A DNA stretch of 64,000 nucleotides from Adenophora triphylla var. japonica. Its lineage: Eukaryota > Streptophyta > Magnoliopsida > Asterales > Campanulaceae. Made by a program: the position numbers and the translations under genes. The stretch spans positions 1-64,000 of the forward strand of contig JAFEMH010000746.1 of NCBI GenBank assembly GCA_022495995.1, read 5' to 3'. Numbering within the stretch: the first letter of the stretch is position 1; every line of letters begins with the position of its first letter. Shown here one piece after another: positions 10,842 to 21,699 of this stretch. The notes beneath the pieces were generated by a model, which was not told the DNA's origin, ran no database searches, and saw only the letters and a program-made list of their open reading frames with translations.

Positions 10842-12263
10842 CGTGTCGGAAGGAAATTGAAATGCTACCGTTGGAGAGGTAAGGGAGCTTGACGACCTTA
10901 GAGATGAACTAGAGATATCTCGACGAGACGCCTTTTCGAATATTAGCCCCAAACGATCCTAGATGGAGAAAAGGATGATGGTTAAAATTACTTCACGAGT
11001 GATTTTTGAAGTTTTATTTTTATTAGAGACGGAGTTTTGACTCAAGGAGGGAGCGCACATCGATCATCAATTACAAACACAGATTCTGCAAATAAAATCT
11101 CGCGCGAGACGAGGTAATCTCGCACGAGATAACCATCCGGAAAGATGGATTTTTCCTCATTTTATTTCCTAGATTCATGGTCGGACGGACGAAGATCCGT
11201 TTTCTATCTAGCATCCTAGGTAAATCTTACAGGTATACGTAATTCAAACCAAACCTAGGGACTTGGTAATTAACCATTCTTTGTAAAATAAAGCCACGTA
11301 AAATTGACCGGAAGGATTTTTTTTTTTTCTTTAAAGGGACTTCCGAAAGGGTCATTCCGAAGGGACGTTTCCGAAGGGACTTTTTCTTTTTCCGAAGGGA
11401 CTTTTCCGAATCCTTTCTCGATAGTCAATTTTACATTAGCTTTTTTTTTTGTCAAAGACAAGAAAAATTACCAAGTCAAAACCGACCGGTCACGGAGTGT
11501 TCCTAGAAAGACAATCTACATGATATGTGGCGATGCAGGGCTGGAAGGCTAGGCTCCCCGCGATATGACAATCTAGGTGGATTGAATACGCGGAGTGGGA
11601 TGATCCAACTTCGGAGAGACCGGCGACTAGGTGGTTACCGTCATCCGTCCTTAGTGTGGGTCCCGGGTTAATCGGGGTATGCAGTGAAATGACAGATATA
11701 GCATGAGTGCGCGTGTGTGAGAGTCAATCTAGGTGATAGAGTAAAAATAGAGATTTTTTTTTTTGAAAACTAAAAGAAAAAAACAGATAGTGGCCGCACC
11801 AAGTGGTTGCCTACGTTTCTCCCAATCTAGGAAGACTCAGGCCGTCGTAGTTCCACATAAAGAGAGATAAAGAGAGATAAATAATTTTATTTACAACTCC
11901 CGAATCCCCAATGAACCGGACTTTAATTAAATAAAACCCAATCACACGCAGTTCATAAATAATAATCAATTATTTAAATGAAATAAAGATTCGAGTTCTA
12001 CACCTTAAGGGAGGCCTTAAGATGTGGGAACTCTGCAGATAATGAATTCTGGAATCCCCCTTGCATGTTCGACTCTCGTCTTGGATTATGAGATGAACGG
12101 GAGAAACCAGAAAACAACCAGATTGCCGAAGCAATATCTCGCGCGAGATATGATATCTCGCCGCGAGACATGCCTCATCTGAGAGCAAAAAATTCGAATT
12201 TACAAAATTTTTGAAAACCTCTCTTTTAATTTTGACGCAAGTTTAAGCCACTTAATTTTACAG
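10842..12263 (-). other. Leader of copy A2 between primer site and gag
   Basis: No gene is seen in these 1.4 kb. They contain two further pairs of ATCTCG/CGAGAT palindromes (12133-12170 and 11097-11132), a purine/pyrimidine tract, and four or five direct copies of TTCCGAAGGGAC (11340-11410). The region aligns with 27578-28932 of A3. Confidence 0.75.
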
Positions 12264-12281
12264 TCCCCAGCAGAGTCGCCA
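12264..12281 (-). other. Primer binding site of copy A2
   Basis: On the minus strand it reads TGGCGACTCTGCTGGGGA, one base after the LTR end (12283). TGG at its start fits the CCA end of a tRNA. From memory, Ogre/Tat-clade elements use a tRNA-Arg with a site like this; the exact tRNA was not checked. Confidence 0.85.
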
Positions 12282-12282
12282 C

Positions 12283-13130
12283 TGTAGCGTTGTGAGAAAA
12301 TTTTCATCTTTTCATCTTTTTGAGTCGCCACCTATATTATTCGTTTGGAAACATAGGAAAACCATTTTGAAAGAGATTTGGGTTCGGGGCTTAGGTTATG
12401 AAATGGGTAGGTTTAGAAGGCATCCATTTCACCCAATCCGGAGATCGGTCTTGCTAAAGAAAAGAGAGGTTTTCAATCTTTACAATAAATAATTAAAGAA
12501 GAACAAATAAACCCTAATCAATTTCTTGATTAGGAATATCGGATTGTATGCTTCGAAATCGCCTTCATTGACTGAAGGGACTCTAGGCTAATCCTTTTGA
12601 TGGGATCACACTACTCTAAAATCAATAGAGAGGTTGAGAAGAGAAACGAAAGTTTAAAGGATGATTACCTTTTAAGGAGAGATTCGGACAGAGTTTCGAC
12701 TCGAGTTTAGAGTTGAAACTTGATACGGACAGAGCTTCGCCTCGATCCTTGATTTGGATCTTGATGCGGACGGAGCTTCGCCTTGGTCCTTTGATTCGGG
12801 CTTCGATGTTCGTCAATCAACGTGGTTGAAGGACGAATTTAGGAGTTGTTTGTGAGTGATTTGAAGGAGTCTTTCGTGGAAAGAAACCAACAAATTGTGT
12901 GTGTTGTGTGTTTTCTTGATCAAGGATCAGAATTGTCGACCTCCAAAATACTGAAAGTCATCCAGTATTTATAGGAGATTGGAGAGGTGAAGGTGGAGAG
13001 GGAAATTACCCTAGGAAGGTTCCAGAACTCAGTTCTGATTGGATACCCGAATTGATAAGGTTTTATCCAAAAAGAGAGTTTGAAACGGAGAAGGAGAGTG
13101 ATTTCTGCACATCCTGTCGAGGGGATATCC
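12283..13130 (-). repeat. 5' LTR of copy A2 (truncated)
   Basis: It matches the LTR 5324-6383 from its 3' end inward for 848 bp and stops at GGGGATATCC. There it joins directly to a forward LTR fragment at 13131. The missing part is the first 210 bp or so of U3. Confidence 0.88.
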
Positions 13131-13919
13131 ATTCGGGTATCCAATCAGAACTGAGTTCTGGAACCTTCCTAGGGTAATTTCCCTCTCCACCTTCACCTCT
13201 CCAACCTCCTATAAATATTGGATGACTTTCAGTATTTCGGAGGTCGACAATTCTGATCCTTGATCAAGAAAACACACAACACACACAATTTGTTGGTTTC
13301 TTTCCACGAAAGACTCCTTCAAATCACTCACAAACAACTCCTAAATTCGTCCTTCAACCACGTTGATTGACGAACATCGAAGCCCGAATCAAAGGACCAA
13401 GGCGAAGCTCCATCCGCATCAAGATCCAAATCAAGGATCGAGGCGAAGCTCTGTCCGTATCAAGTTTCAACTCTAAACTCGAGTCGAAACTCTGTCCGAA
13501 TCTCTCCTTAAAAGGTAATCATCCTTTAAACTTTCGTTTCTCTTCTCAACCTCTCTATTGATTTTAGAGTAGTGTGATCCCATCAAAAGGATTAGCCTAG
13601 AGTCCCTTCAGTCAATGAAGGCAATTTCGAAGCATACAATCCGATATAACTAATCAAGAAATTGATTAGGGTTTATTTGTTCTTCTTTAATTATTTATTG
13701 TAAAGATTGAAAACCTCTCTTTTCTTTAGCAAGACCGATCTCCGGATTGGGAGAAATGGATGCCTTCTAAACCTACCCATTTCATAACCTAAGCCCCGAA
13801 CCCAAATCTCTTTCAAAATGGTTTTCCTATGTTTCCAAACGAATAATATAGGTGGCGACTCAAAAAGATGAAAAGATGAAAATTTTCTCACAACGCTACA
13901 GTGGCGACTCTGCTGGGGA
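13131..13919 (+). repeat. Forward family A LTR fragment with its primer site
   Basis: Positions 13131-13900 are the forward LTR from ATTCGGGTATCC to the CTACA end. They are followed by one base and TGGCGACTCTGCTGGGGA at 13902-13919, so this is the end of a 5' LTR. About 40 further bases of leader follow before the sequence jumps back into LTR. With 12283-13054 it forms inverted arms of about 770 bp. Confidence 0.88.
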
Positions 13920-13960
13920 CTGTAAAATTAAGAGGCTTAAACTTGCGTCAAAATTAAAAG

Positions 13961-15039
13961 ATCCAAATCAAGAATCGAGGCGAAGCTCTGTCCAAATCAA
14001 GGTTCGACTCTAAACTTGAGTCAAATACATGATTACACTACTCTTTATCTCTCTTTTATGTTTTGATGAAAGCATATCAGTTTCATCATGTTTCGTTAAG
14101 TTTCTAACTAACCTCGTTAGTTTTGGACCTAACTGACTAACGGAATAACCGAAGAGGATAAAATGGTCATCAGACTAGTTATCTCGCACGAGATATCATA
14201 TCTCGCGCGAGATATCCCCTCAACAGGATGTGCAGAAATCACTCTCCTTCTCCGTTTCAAACTCTCTTTTTGGATAAAACCTTATCAATTCGGGTATCCA
14301 ATCAGAACTGAGTTCTGGAACCTTCCTAGTGTAATTTCCCTCTCCACCTTCACCTCTCCAACCTCCTATAAATACTGGATGACTTTCAGTATTTCGGAGG
14401 TCGACAATTTCACACAACACACACATTTTGTAGGTTTCTCTCCCTGAAAGATTCCTACAAAATCACCCTAAATCACCTAAAGTTTGTTCATCAACCTTGT
14501 TGATTAATAAACATCAAAGCCCGAATCAAAGGACCAAGGCGAAGCTCCGTCCGCATCAAGATCCAAATCAAGGATCGAGGCGAAGCTCTGTCCGAATCAA
14601 GGTTCGACTCTAAACTTGAGTCGAAACTCTGTCCGAATCTCTACTCAAAAGGTAATCATCCTTTAAACTTTCGTTTCTCTTCTCAACCTCTCTATTGATT
14701 TTAGAGTAGTGTAATCCCATCAAAAGGATTAGCCTAGAGTCCCTTCAGTCAATGAAGGCGATCTCGAAGCATACAATCCGACATTCCTAATCAAGAAATT
14801 GATTAGGGTTTACTTGTTTTTCTTTAATTATTTTATTAAAAAAGATTGAAAACCTCTCTTTTCTTTAGCAAGACCAATCTCCGGATTGGGTGAAATGGAT
14901 GTCTTCTAAACCTACCCATTTCATAACCTAAGCCCCGAACCCAAATCTCTTTCAAAAATGGTTTTCCTATGTTTCCAATCGAATAATATAGGTGGCGACT
15001 CAAAAAGATGAAAAGATGAAATTTTCTCACAACGCTACA
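13961..15039 (+). repeat. Family A LTR, internally rearranged, at the border with copia
   Basis: A 60-base piece of LTR interior (13961-14023) is followed by an almost complete LTR (about 14026-15039, missing about 30 bases at its start) that ends GCTACA at 15039. Immediately after it the copia pol sequence resumes at 15040. This is the right edge of the family A cluster that split the copia element. If the insertion was canonical, AGGTG (15040-15044) should recur left of the window. Confidence 0.85.
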
Positions 15040-16432
15040 AGGTGCAGTTTGAGATGGTTCAACTGTTTCATTATGCTCAACAAAATCATCAGCAACATTT
15101 GGAGCCAAATGTGGCTCAAGGAGAGAATGCTCATCAAAAGTAACATGGACAGACTCAACTATTTTTAAACTAGTTTTATTGAAAACACGAAAAGCTTTTG
15201 AATGTTTAGCATACCCAACAAAAATACCTTCATCGGCCTTGACTCCGAATTTACCTCTATTTTCTCTTCCATTGTAGAGGATAAAGCATTTGCAGCCAAA
15301 GATCTTGAAGAATGCAATGTTGGGGGTTCTTACTCTTCAAAACTCATAGGGAGTTTTGTTATAGGTTTTGTTGATGAGGGAGAGGTTCTGAGTGAAGCAT
15401 GCTGTGTTGATTGCTTCAGCCCAGTAATACTGAGGCAGCTTGGCTTCAGATATCATTGTCTTTTCATCCTTAATCAACGTCATGTTCTTCCTTTCCACAA
15501 CCCCATTTTGTTGTGGAACACCAGCAGTTGAGAAATTGTGATCAATCACATGGTCATCACAATACTGAGAAACACCGTTGTTCTTAAATTCTGTTCCATT
15601 ATCTGATCGAACACTAACGATGTCGTCTTCTTTCTGAGTTTGGAGCCATCTAAAAAGTGCGGTGAGGATCTTATAGCAATCATCTTTGGAATCATCATTT
15701 CAACCCACGTATATCTTGAATAGTCATCCACCACCACTAAAGTGTATCTACTTCCTCCAATGCTGACAGTGGTTACGGGTCCAAACAAATCTATGTGAAG
15801 CAGTTGTAAGCATCTTGAAGTTGACGGAGCGGTCTTGCTGGTGAAAGACGACGCGGATTGCTTACCAAGCTGGCATGTACTGCATTTCTCAGGATGGTGG
15901 TCAGCCACTTTGGGTAAACCACGAACGAGGTTTTCCCTTCCAATCTTTACTTGAAGTTCAAGTGGCTCAACCTCTTGTGCCATAGCCAACTATTTTCGCT
16001 CACATTTTTAGCTACAAAATAGAGATTAGTAATACTACATGCAGAATCTAGATCAATAATGTAGATATTACTCTTACGAATCCCTGTGAGTAGGGTGACT
16101 CCGGAAATGCTATCCTTGATAAAGCAATTTGATGACGTGAAGTTGCAAATCATTCATTTGTCGCAGAATTGAGAAATTGATAGGAGGTTGTGCTTGAGTC
16201 CTTCAACAAGAGAAACCTTCTCAATGGTTAGGTTTCCTCTCCTTATTACACCATATCCAATGGTCTTGCCTTTGTTGTTGTCACCAAAGGTTACAGACAG
16301 ACCACTTGCTTCAAGGACATCTTCAAGTAATGATCTATCTCCAGTCATATGTCTTGAGCAGCCACTGTCAAGATACCATTCATTGTCCTTGGAGTGACCA
16401 GCCATTAAGCAGAGGACCTGAAATGTAAACAT
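15040..16432 (-). pseudogene. Copia pol fragment: protease, GAG-pre-integrase, integrase
   Basis: The reading frame is broken into overlapping pieces. Protease carries the DSGCSRHMTG motif (16432-16154). The GAG-pre-integrase domain has LWHKRLSHLNFK (up to 15947). The integrase core shows LHIDLFGPV, VVVDDYSRYTWVE and GVPQQNGVVERKN, the last near the catalytic Glu (15989-15337). After a break at 15337, PNIAFFKIFGCKCFIL and GIFVGYAKHSKAFRVFN are readable down to 15040. Reverse transcriptase and RNase H are absent because the element is cut here. Encoded activities would be gag-pol processing and integration. Confidence 0.9.
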
Positions 16433-16469
16433 AAGAACGAGGTCCCCCTTTATTCCTTGGGTCCTGAAG

Positions 16470-18797
16470 TTAGCAACCCTTTACGACCCACACCTGTTTG
16501 ACAGAAGGAGGTTTACTCTTCCTGGCATTGGATGTGAACCGCAAAAGGCATTCTGCAGCCTTGTGACCTAAACCATCACACACAGAGCATTTATAAAAGC
16601 TACAAGCATCATGATGTTTTACTAACTCCTTACTCTTCTTAGGAGTTGCATGCGGTTTGGGAGGCGCGGTTTCAGCCTTAACAAAGAAAACTAGCTTGAG
16701 TTTGACCACGTATTTTCTAGGAACGCTATTCCCGCTTTTGAAGGCAGGAGGAGCGGTCGAAGAAGAGGCGCGGTCAGCCTTGCAGTTGCCAGCATCACCT
16801 ATTCCACCAGAAGCGGTTGGAGCAGGGATGCGGCCAACTCCATAAGCCATTTCCTCTGAAGCTACACTCTCAGAATCCTTTGCCTTCATCTGAGAGTTCT
16901 TCCCATATTGCTTCGTTGGGTAGACATAATTAAAATTTTGTTGTCCTTTACCCTTAGAATTTGCACGCTTCTCCTTGGGAATTTCTTTAGTTAGTTTCAA
17001 AATTTCCTCATCCTTTTCACTGCAGGATGCACACTTCTCCTCTTCATCAGATCCAAATCCTAGACCCTCCTTAATTCCAGATGGAACTTGGGAATCTATG
17101 ATTTGATCCGCGGTGGATTTTGACTTGAGCCACCCATCAATAATCTTTTGGCGATCGTTGAGTTGGGTGACCGGGTCATCATTTCGGAGTTGAAGTGCAG
17201 CAACCTTAGTTTCAAGGATGCGTTTTTGATCAGCAAGAGGAGTCATACTTTTGATTTGGTCCTTAAGATTTGAAATTTCAGACCTCATCACAGTTTTCTC
17301 CGTCTTGTACTGAGAAATCTCATCATTAGCTAAGCTTAAGGCTTTCTTAAGATTAGAGAATTTGTGGATCATCACTTCAGCTTCCTTAAACATCCTTTCG
17401 TGTTCCGAGGGAGAAACTTCTTCCACCACCTTTTTCAAAATTTTCTTCTTTGGAATTACTTTTGAAGGTAGAGCATTTACAGGAGGAAAAATGGGACGTG
17501 AATACGAGCAATTTCCTATCTTAATGCTAGGAGTAAGTTTGATATTTTCATCCAACTTAAAATTTGGAAGTTTTGTAGAAACCTCTTCTTCCTCCACATC
17601 ATGCAACTCGTTTGACTCAGTATCTGACTCATCGGAAGCATCTGCAATTAAGCAGAGATTAACCTCTTCGGTTTCATCGTCACTTCCATCATCAGAATCA
17701 GTTTCAATCCAAGTTGCCAATTCCTTGGAATTCTCTTCCTCCTCAGCAACCATTCCCTTGCGTCGAGAAAATTTCGCAGGAGAGGTTTTCTTTTTCATGT
17801 ATTCATATTTAGGTTGTGGACACTCAGATGCAAAGTGATCAGGTTTTCTACAGTTGTAGCAAACTAGATCACTCTTCTTCTTTGTATCTCCAGCCTTAGA
17901 AAATGTTGCAGGAGGTTTGCCTTTAGAAAATGTTTTAGTGAAAGGTTTTGAGGATTTTCTAAATTTTTGAAATCTTTTCACAAATATGGCAAAATCATCA
18001 TCATCCATCTCGATGAGTGATGAGGTTGATATGGAAGAATCTGCGATTTGATTAGATGTAGATGGTTTCTCCTCATGTTCCACGACGGACATGGAAAGCG
18101 ATTTGGTTTTACCTTCAATCTCTTCAATATGATTTAATTTAAGCTCATAGACTCTAAGATTGGCGTACAAGTTACTTAACGACCAAGTACCCAAAACTTT
18201 GGAGTCTTCTAGAGAGGTAGCCTTATTAACCCATCTAGAACCTAAAGCAGATAGAAAAGTCATATTGATTTCCTTATCGGTTAAAGTTTTGCCAAGAGAT
18301 CTACAAGCATTAACTACCTCAACATAGCGGTCATAGGTTTGACGCAAGGTTTCGTTGGATTTTCTGTTGTAGTTGTTGTAGGATCTTTCAACAGCATATA
18401 ATTTGCTTTCCTTGCATTCGTCATCACCTTCGAGATAGCTCTCTATGGCATCCCACATCTGCTTTTCGGTTTTGAGATACATCACTTTCTGAAGAGTTGA
18501 AACGGGAAGGGTTCCTGAAATGATGTGCCTTGCCTTGCTGTCTATGGCAGCTAATCTCTTCTCTTCATCCGACCACTCATCTTTAGGCTTTTTGACCTCT
18601 GGAGTTTCTGTATTGGTGGTTGCATCAGTATTGGCCTTCATGGGAACAAACGGGCCATTGATTACGCACTCCACCAGCATCTCATCAATTGTTTCCAAAT
18701 GAATAAGCATTCGGCACTTCCAGATGTCAAAATGGTCTTCGTCCAAGATTGGAATGTGTGAATAGTTAACAGTTGTCATTGTCTTTGAGTTTGCCAT
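16470..18797 (-). CDS. Copia gag polyprotein, about 775 residues
   Basis: The start is set at the ATG at 18797 (MANSKTMTTVNYS), since this gives the usual copia gag opening; an in-frame Met five residues upstream is also possible. The N-terminal half is a UBN2/DUF4219-type copia gag (DEDHFDIWKCRMLIHL, then LRQTYDRYVEVVNACR). A CCHC knuckle CYNCRKPDHFASEC lies near residues 310-325. An acidic stretch and a long coiled coil follow (about 455-545). A second perfect CCHC pattern, CSVCDGLGHKAAEC, sits near residues 735-750. The ORF is open throughout, unlike the pol after it, and lies 50 bases from the LTR. Gag packages the element RNA. The size and the second knuckle suggest a SIRE-like element. 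Confidence 0.88.
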   Translation of the reverse strand: MANSKTMTTVNYSHIPILDEDHFDIWKCRMLIHLETIDEMLVECVINGPFVPMKANTDATTNTETPEVKKPKDEWSDEEKRLAAIDSKARHIISGTLPVSTLQKVMYLKTEKQMWDAIESYLEGDDECKESKLYAVERSYNNYNRKSNETLRQTYDRYVEVVNACRSLGKTLTDKEINMTFLSALGSRWVNKATSLEDSKVLGTWSLSNLYANLRVYELKLNHIEEIEGKTKSLSMSVVEHEEKPSTSNQIADSSISTSSLIEMDDDDFAIFVKRFQKFRKSSKPFTKTFSKGKPPATFSKAGDTKKKSDLVCYNCRKPDHFASECPQPKYEYMKKKTSPAKFSRRKGMVAEEEENSKELATWIETDSDDGSDDETEEVNLCLIADASDESDTESNELHDVEEEEVSTKLPNFKLDENIKLTPSIKIGNCSYSRPIFPPVNALPSKVIPKKKILKKVVEEVSPSEHERMFKEAEVMIHKFSNLKKALSLANDEISQYKTEKTVMRSEISNLKDQIKSMTPLADQKRILETKVAALQLRNDDPVTQLNDRQKIIDGWLKSKSTADQIIDSQVPSGIKEGLGFGSDEEEKCASCSEKDEEILKLTKEIPKEKRANSKGKGQQNFNYVYPTKQYGKNSQMKAKDSESVASEEMAYGVGRIPAPTASGGIGDAGNCKADRASSSTAPPAFKSGNSVPRKYVVKLKLVFFVKAETAPPKPHATPKKSKELVKHHDACSFYKCSVCDGLGHKAAECLLRFTSNARKSKPPSVKQVWVVKGC

Positions 18798-18848
18798 ATT
18801 GAATCGGCACACAAGCTGTTAAGCTTGAAAAACAGTGATTTTAAAATG

Positions 18849-18865
18849 TGTTAGCTCTAATACCA
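18849..18865 (-). other. Copia primer binding site (initiator tRNA-Met type)
   Basis: On the minus strand it reads TGGTATTAGAGCTAAC, one base different from the common TGGTATCAGAGC primer site of copia elements, and begins two bases from the LTR end. Confidence 0.85.
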
Positions 18866-18867
18866 CT

Positions 18868-20394
18868 TGTTGGTCCCAAAGGTGGCAACAAGGGTGAAAA
18901 TACAGCTAGAGGGGGGGGTGAATAGTTGTTACAAATTTTTCGCCCTCTTTTAAAACTAAACCTCTAAGCTTACAAAACCGCTTGCAGTTGATAATACACT
19001 ACAAGTAGAGTTGTAAAATGCACGGCAGAATAATAGAGTTACAAAGCGGTTTTGGGAGAGGCGGTTTGTAAAGCGGTTTTGGTGATGCGGTTTTGAAAAG
19101 TGCAGTTTTACAAACACGTGTAGTTTTGACAATGTTAACTCCAAGCACAATTTCAAAATAATGGATATCTATATAAAGATCAAACAGAGATAAAGAAAGA
19201 TAATCAGTAAGCACAAGAAATATAAATGCAGAAAGTAAAAACACAATATTTGGAGTGGTTCAATCGATAAACGATCTACGTCCACTACCAAGATGGTTAG
19301 TCTTGGATTTCTAAGAGAGATTTTATATTGAGTATGAGAGATTACAAAGTACAATGAGTAATACTCAGATCTAAAATCTTTTCTATGAAGAACAAATCCT
19401 AAGACTATAACCAGTGTATCTCAAATGATTAATCTATGTGATTAAACAAGTGAGGTGTGTATGTATGAACAAGATCAAGGCTCTTTATATATTTGAGATG
19501 AAGAGCACAATGATTCTTGATGTGTTAAGGCTTGATTTCTGGGCTGGGATAAATTTCTTGAAGTATGAAGATGAAGATTCAAAAGACTTATGAATTTCTG
19601 GGCAGAGCTTCAGCTTCTTATGAACTCACAGCAAATCAATTTCTCAAGCAATCTTCAAATGGTGAAGATTGGGGGTATTTATACTCAAGCATCCTAGATA
19701 TAGCCGTTGGACACAGCTGTTGTAAGGACAGTACTTAATGCTTTCCCATTGGTCCACAGCAACCACTTTTGTCCTTTTGAACTGGTATTGCAGGTAAAGC
19801 TGATCAGGCTCCTGCTGCAAGCAATGAGGTTAGGACACCTGTCATCTTTTCAAGATCCTTACAGATCTTGTCTGAAAAGTAGTCACGTGACAAGATATGG
19901 TGGTTGACATTTGATAATACTGACGTGGATTCCAATGATCAAATGTGGTTCACTTCAAGTCTCAATCATTGGGGCGGTTCTGGTGAGGAGCGGTTCAAGT
20001 CATGAGCGGTTCCACCAGAGGAGGATTTCTTAAATACAAGATACAAAGATAGAACTGCATTGCAGCTAGCATGAAGCGGTTCAAGGCAGATTGCACTTAA
20101 GGAGTTCAGGAGCGGTTCTAAGACAAGGAATCCACCAGGCGGTTTGCATGAGCGGTTCCAAGTGGAATTAGGATAAAGCGGTCTGAACCTCTGAACTACA
20201 TATCCTCAGATTCAATGAGTCTTGTGCCAGTCTTCAAGCCTAAACTTAACCTATTCTATAAAATGGACTTTGCTAAAAAAATTGAAGTCTAAGCTTCATT
20301 ACATAGGGTCCTAAAGTCCTTAAAATAGACAGGAGGTTATGGTATCAATCAAATCTAATACAAAATAGGAGGGTTAAAATATGCATACCCAACA
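18868..20394 (-). repeat. Copia 5' LTR, 1527 bp
   Basis: It begins TGTTGG and ends CCAACA on the plus strand, a perfect 6-bp terminal inverted repeat. On the minus strand a TATAAATACC box lies at 19684-19675. The U3 part (about 19950-20175) carries nine or more AACCGC motifs and the U5 side another four (about 19040-19100). Confidence 0.9.
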
Positions 20395-21689
20395 GTTTTG
20401 TTTCTCCTCTGGTAGCTCTTCAATTGCATCATTTAACGTTAACTGTAACAAAAAACATGTTCAATATAATTGTTTTAACTTTAATTAATATTATGAAAAT
20501 GAAGTTATAAATGGAAAAAGTATTCTATACAAGAACAAAAATGAAACAGAAAAGATTGAAACTTTAACTTACGATCACACGAGAGGTGGTTTTGTCTGGG
20601 ACCTGACCACTTTTGTCTGTGTGCGTAGCTATGAACACGCTTACGCGATCAGTTGGTAATCCCTCGTCTCCTCTCTACCATTTATAATAGAATCATTTGA
20701 ACAAAAAAAATATTTATATACAATACAAAAAGAAGCATTAATTGACAACTGAGAACTAAATTGAACGCTGACAAACCTCTTTTATGATTGAGCAATGGGA
20801 CTTTTTTCCAGTCCTGTTCAGGCACTCTTGCTTTGCTCGATTCACTTGATTTATTAGTGATAATTCCTGGAAAAAAAAAAGATAATATTAGTATTAATTT
20901 GACTACTTATATAAAACATTCACGATAATAAATTGAGATTAATTTGAAATATACCCGAGCTTTATCTGTACTCCACATTGCAACAAGTTCAGCCCATTGA
21001 TTCGCAATACACGCTTGGGGTGGGTGAGCCAATCGCTCCTCGTCGGATTCATACATATTATACATACATTTCACCTGACATTTCCATATTACAAAGTCAT
21101 AATCATAAATGTGAGTAAAATTGCATAGTAAGCAAATGAGATCTAAACAAATACATATTACAAGTAAATAAAGTCGTCTGTTGCATACTTATTATATGCT
21201 TGTCTCACCTGATAATTCCAGTCTCGCCATTGTTTATTGAGAGCTAGATTCATAACTGGCTCATACTCCGGAAGCGCATTGGTATTATCCTATATATACA
21301 ATTCAACAAAAAAAAAGAACAATTGTTAGAGAATCATAAGACTTTTGACTACTTACTAGAATACAAAACTAAAGCCAAGAAAAAATAATCAAGTAAACGT
21401 GAGATTTATGTAAAGAATATGGATTACAACTTACTAGAACGTCTCTCCATACGTGATCTAGAACTGCACGTTCCATCTGACACCACTCTCTAGTTAATGG
21501 GAAATGTTCCCCATTTCTAACAAAATGTCCTAGCTGAGTAGCTAGTTTTGCCTGTTCCCCACCAACGGGTTGTCCATATTCATTCAATATTATATTAAGT
21601 TTTTCTTTACCCCATTTTTTTGTTGATTTTGCCAGCCCTCTTCCTTTCTTTCTTGAGCCCTCGCCTGTTAATTCCTTCCTTTGAGGCAT
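20395..21689 (-). pseudogene. CACTA tnpA-like gene (Transposase_24 family), 3' end removed by copia
   Basis: Five or six exon-like blocks are readable on the minus strand. They are MPQRKELTGEGSRKKGRG to DHVWRDVL (21689-21436, then GTAAGT); EPVMNLALNKQWRDWNYQ (ending near 21209 before GTGAG); KCMYNMYESDEERLAHP to AMWSTDKAR (about 21075-20955); LINQVNRAKQECLNRTGKK (about 20868-20780); FIATHTDKSGQVPDKTTSRVI (about 20640-20575); and IEELPEEKQN ending at 20395. The order and motifs match the plant transposase family Ptta/En/Spm (PF03004). In CACTA elements this protein binds subterminal repeats. The last block runs straight into the copia LTR end. Confidence 0.8.
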
Positions 21690-21699
21690 ATCTGGCTAA

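Larger units (their letters stand above)
5324..13130 (-). mobile_element. Family A gag-only LTR retrotransposon, copy A2
   Basis: This is the most complete uninterrupted copy. In its own direction it has a 5' LTR (13130-12283, missing about 210 bp at its start), a primer site (12281-12264), a leader, gag (10841-9625), 3.2 kb of non-coding sequence with stem-loop modules and tandem repeats, and a complete 3' LTR (6383-5324). No protease, reverse transcriptase, RNase H or integrase is found between gag and the 3' LTR, so the family is non-autonomous. The intact unit is about 8 kb. It resembles a large retrotransposon derivative that keeps gag. Both ends abut inverted LTR pieces, so flanking target duplications cannot be read. 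Confidence 0.85.
15040..20394 (-). mobile_element. Ty1/copia retrotransposon (SIRE-like), 5' half
   Basis: In its own direction it has a 5' LTR (20394-18868), a TGGTATTAGAGC primer site, a large gag (18797-16470), then protease, GAG-pre-integrase and integrase. It is cut at 15040 just before reverse transcriptase by the family A cluster. The other half should lie left of base 1. The LTR lies against CACTA tnpA exon sequence at 20395, with GTTTT (20395-20399) as the expected target duplication. The large gag with coiled coil suggests the SIRE/Maximus lineage, an inference from architecture. Confidence 0.88.
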
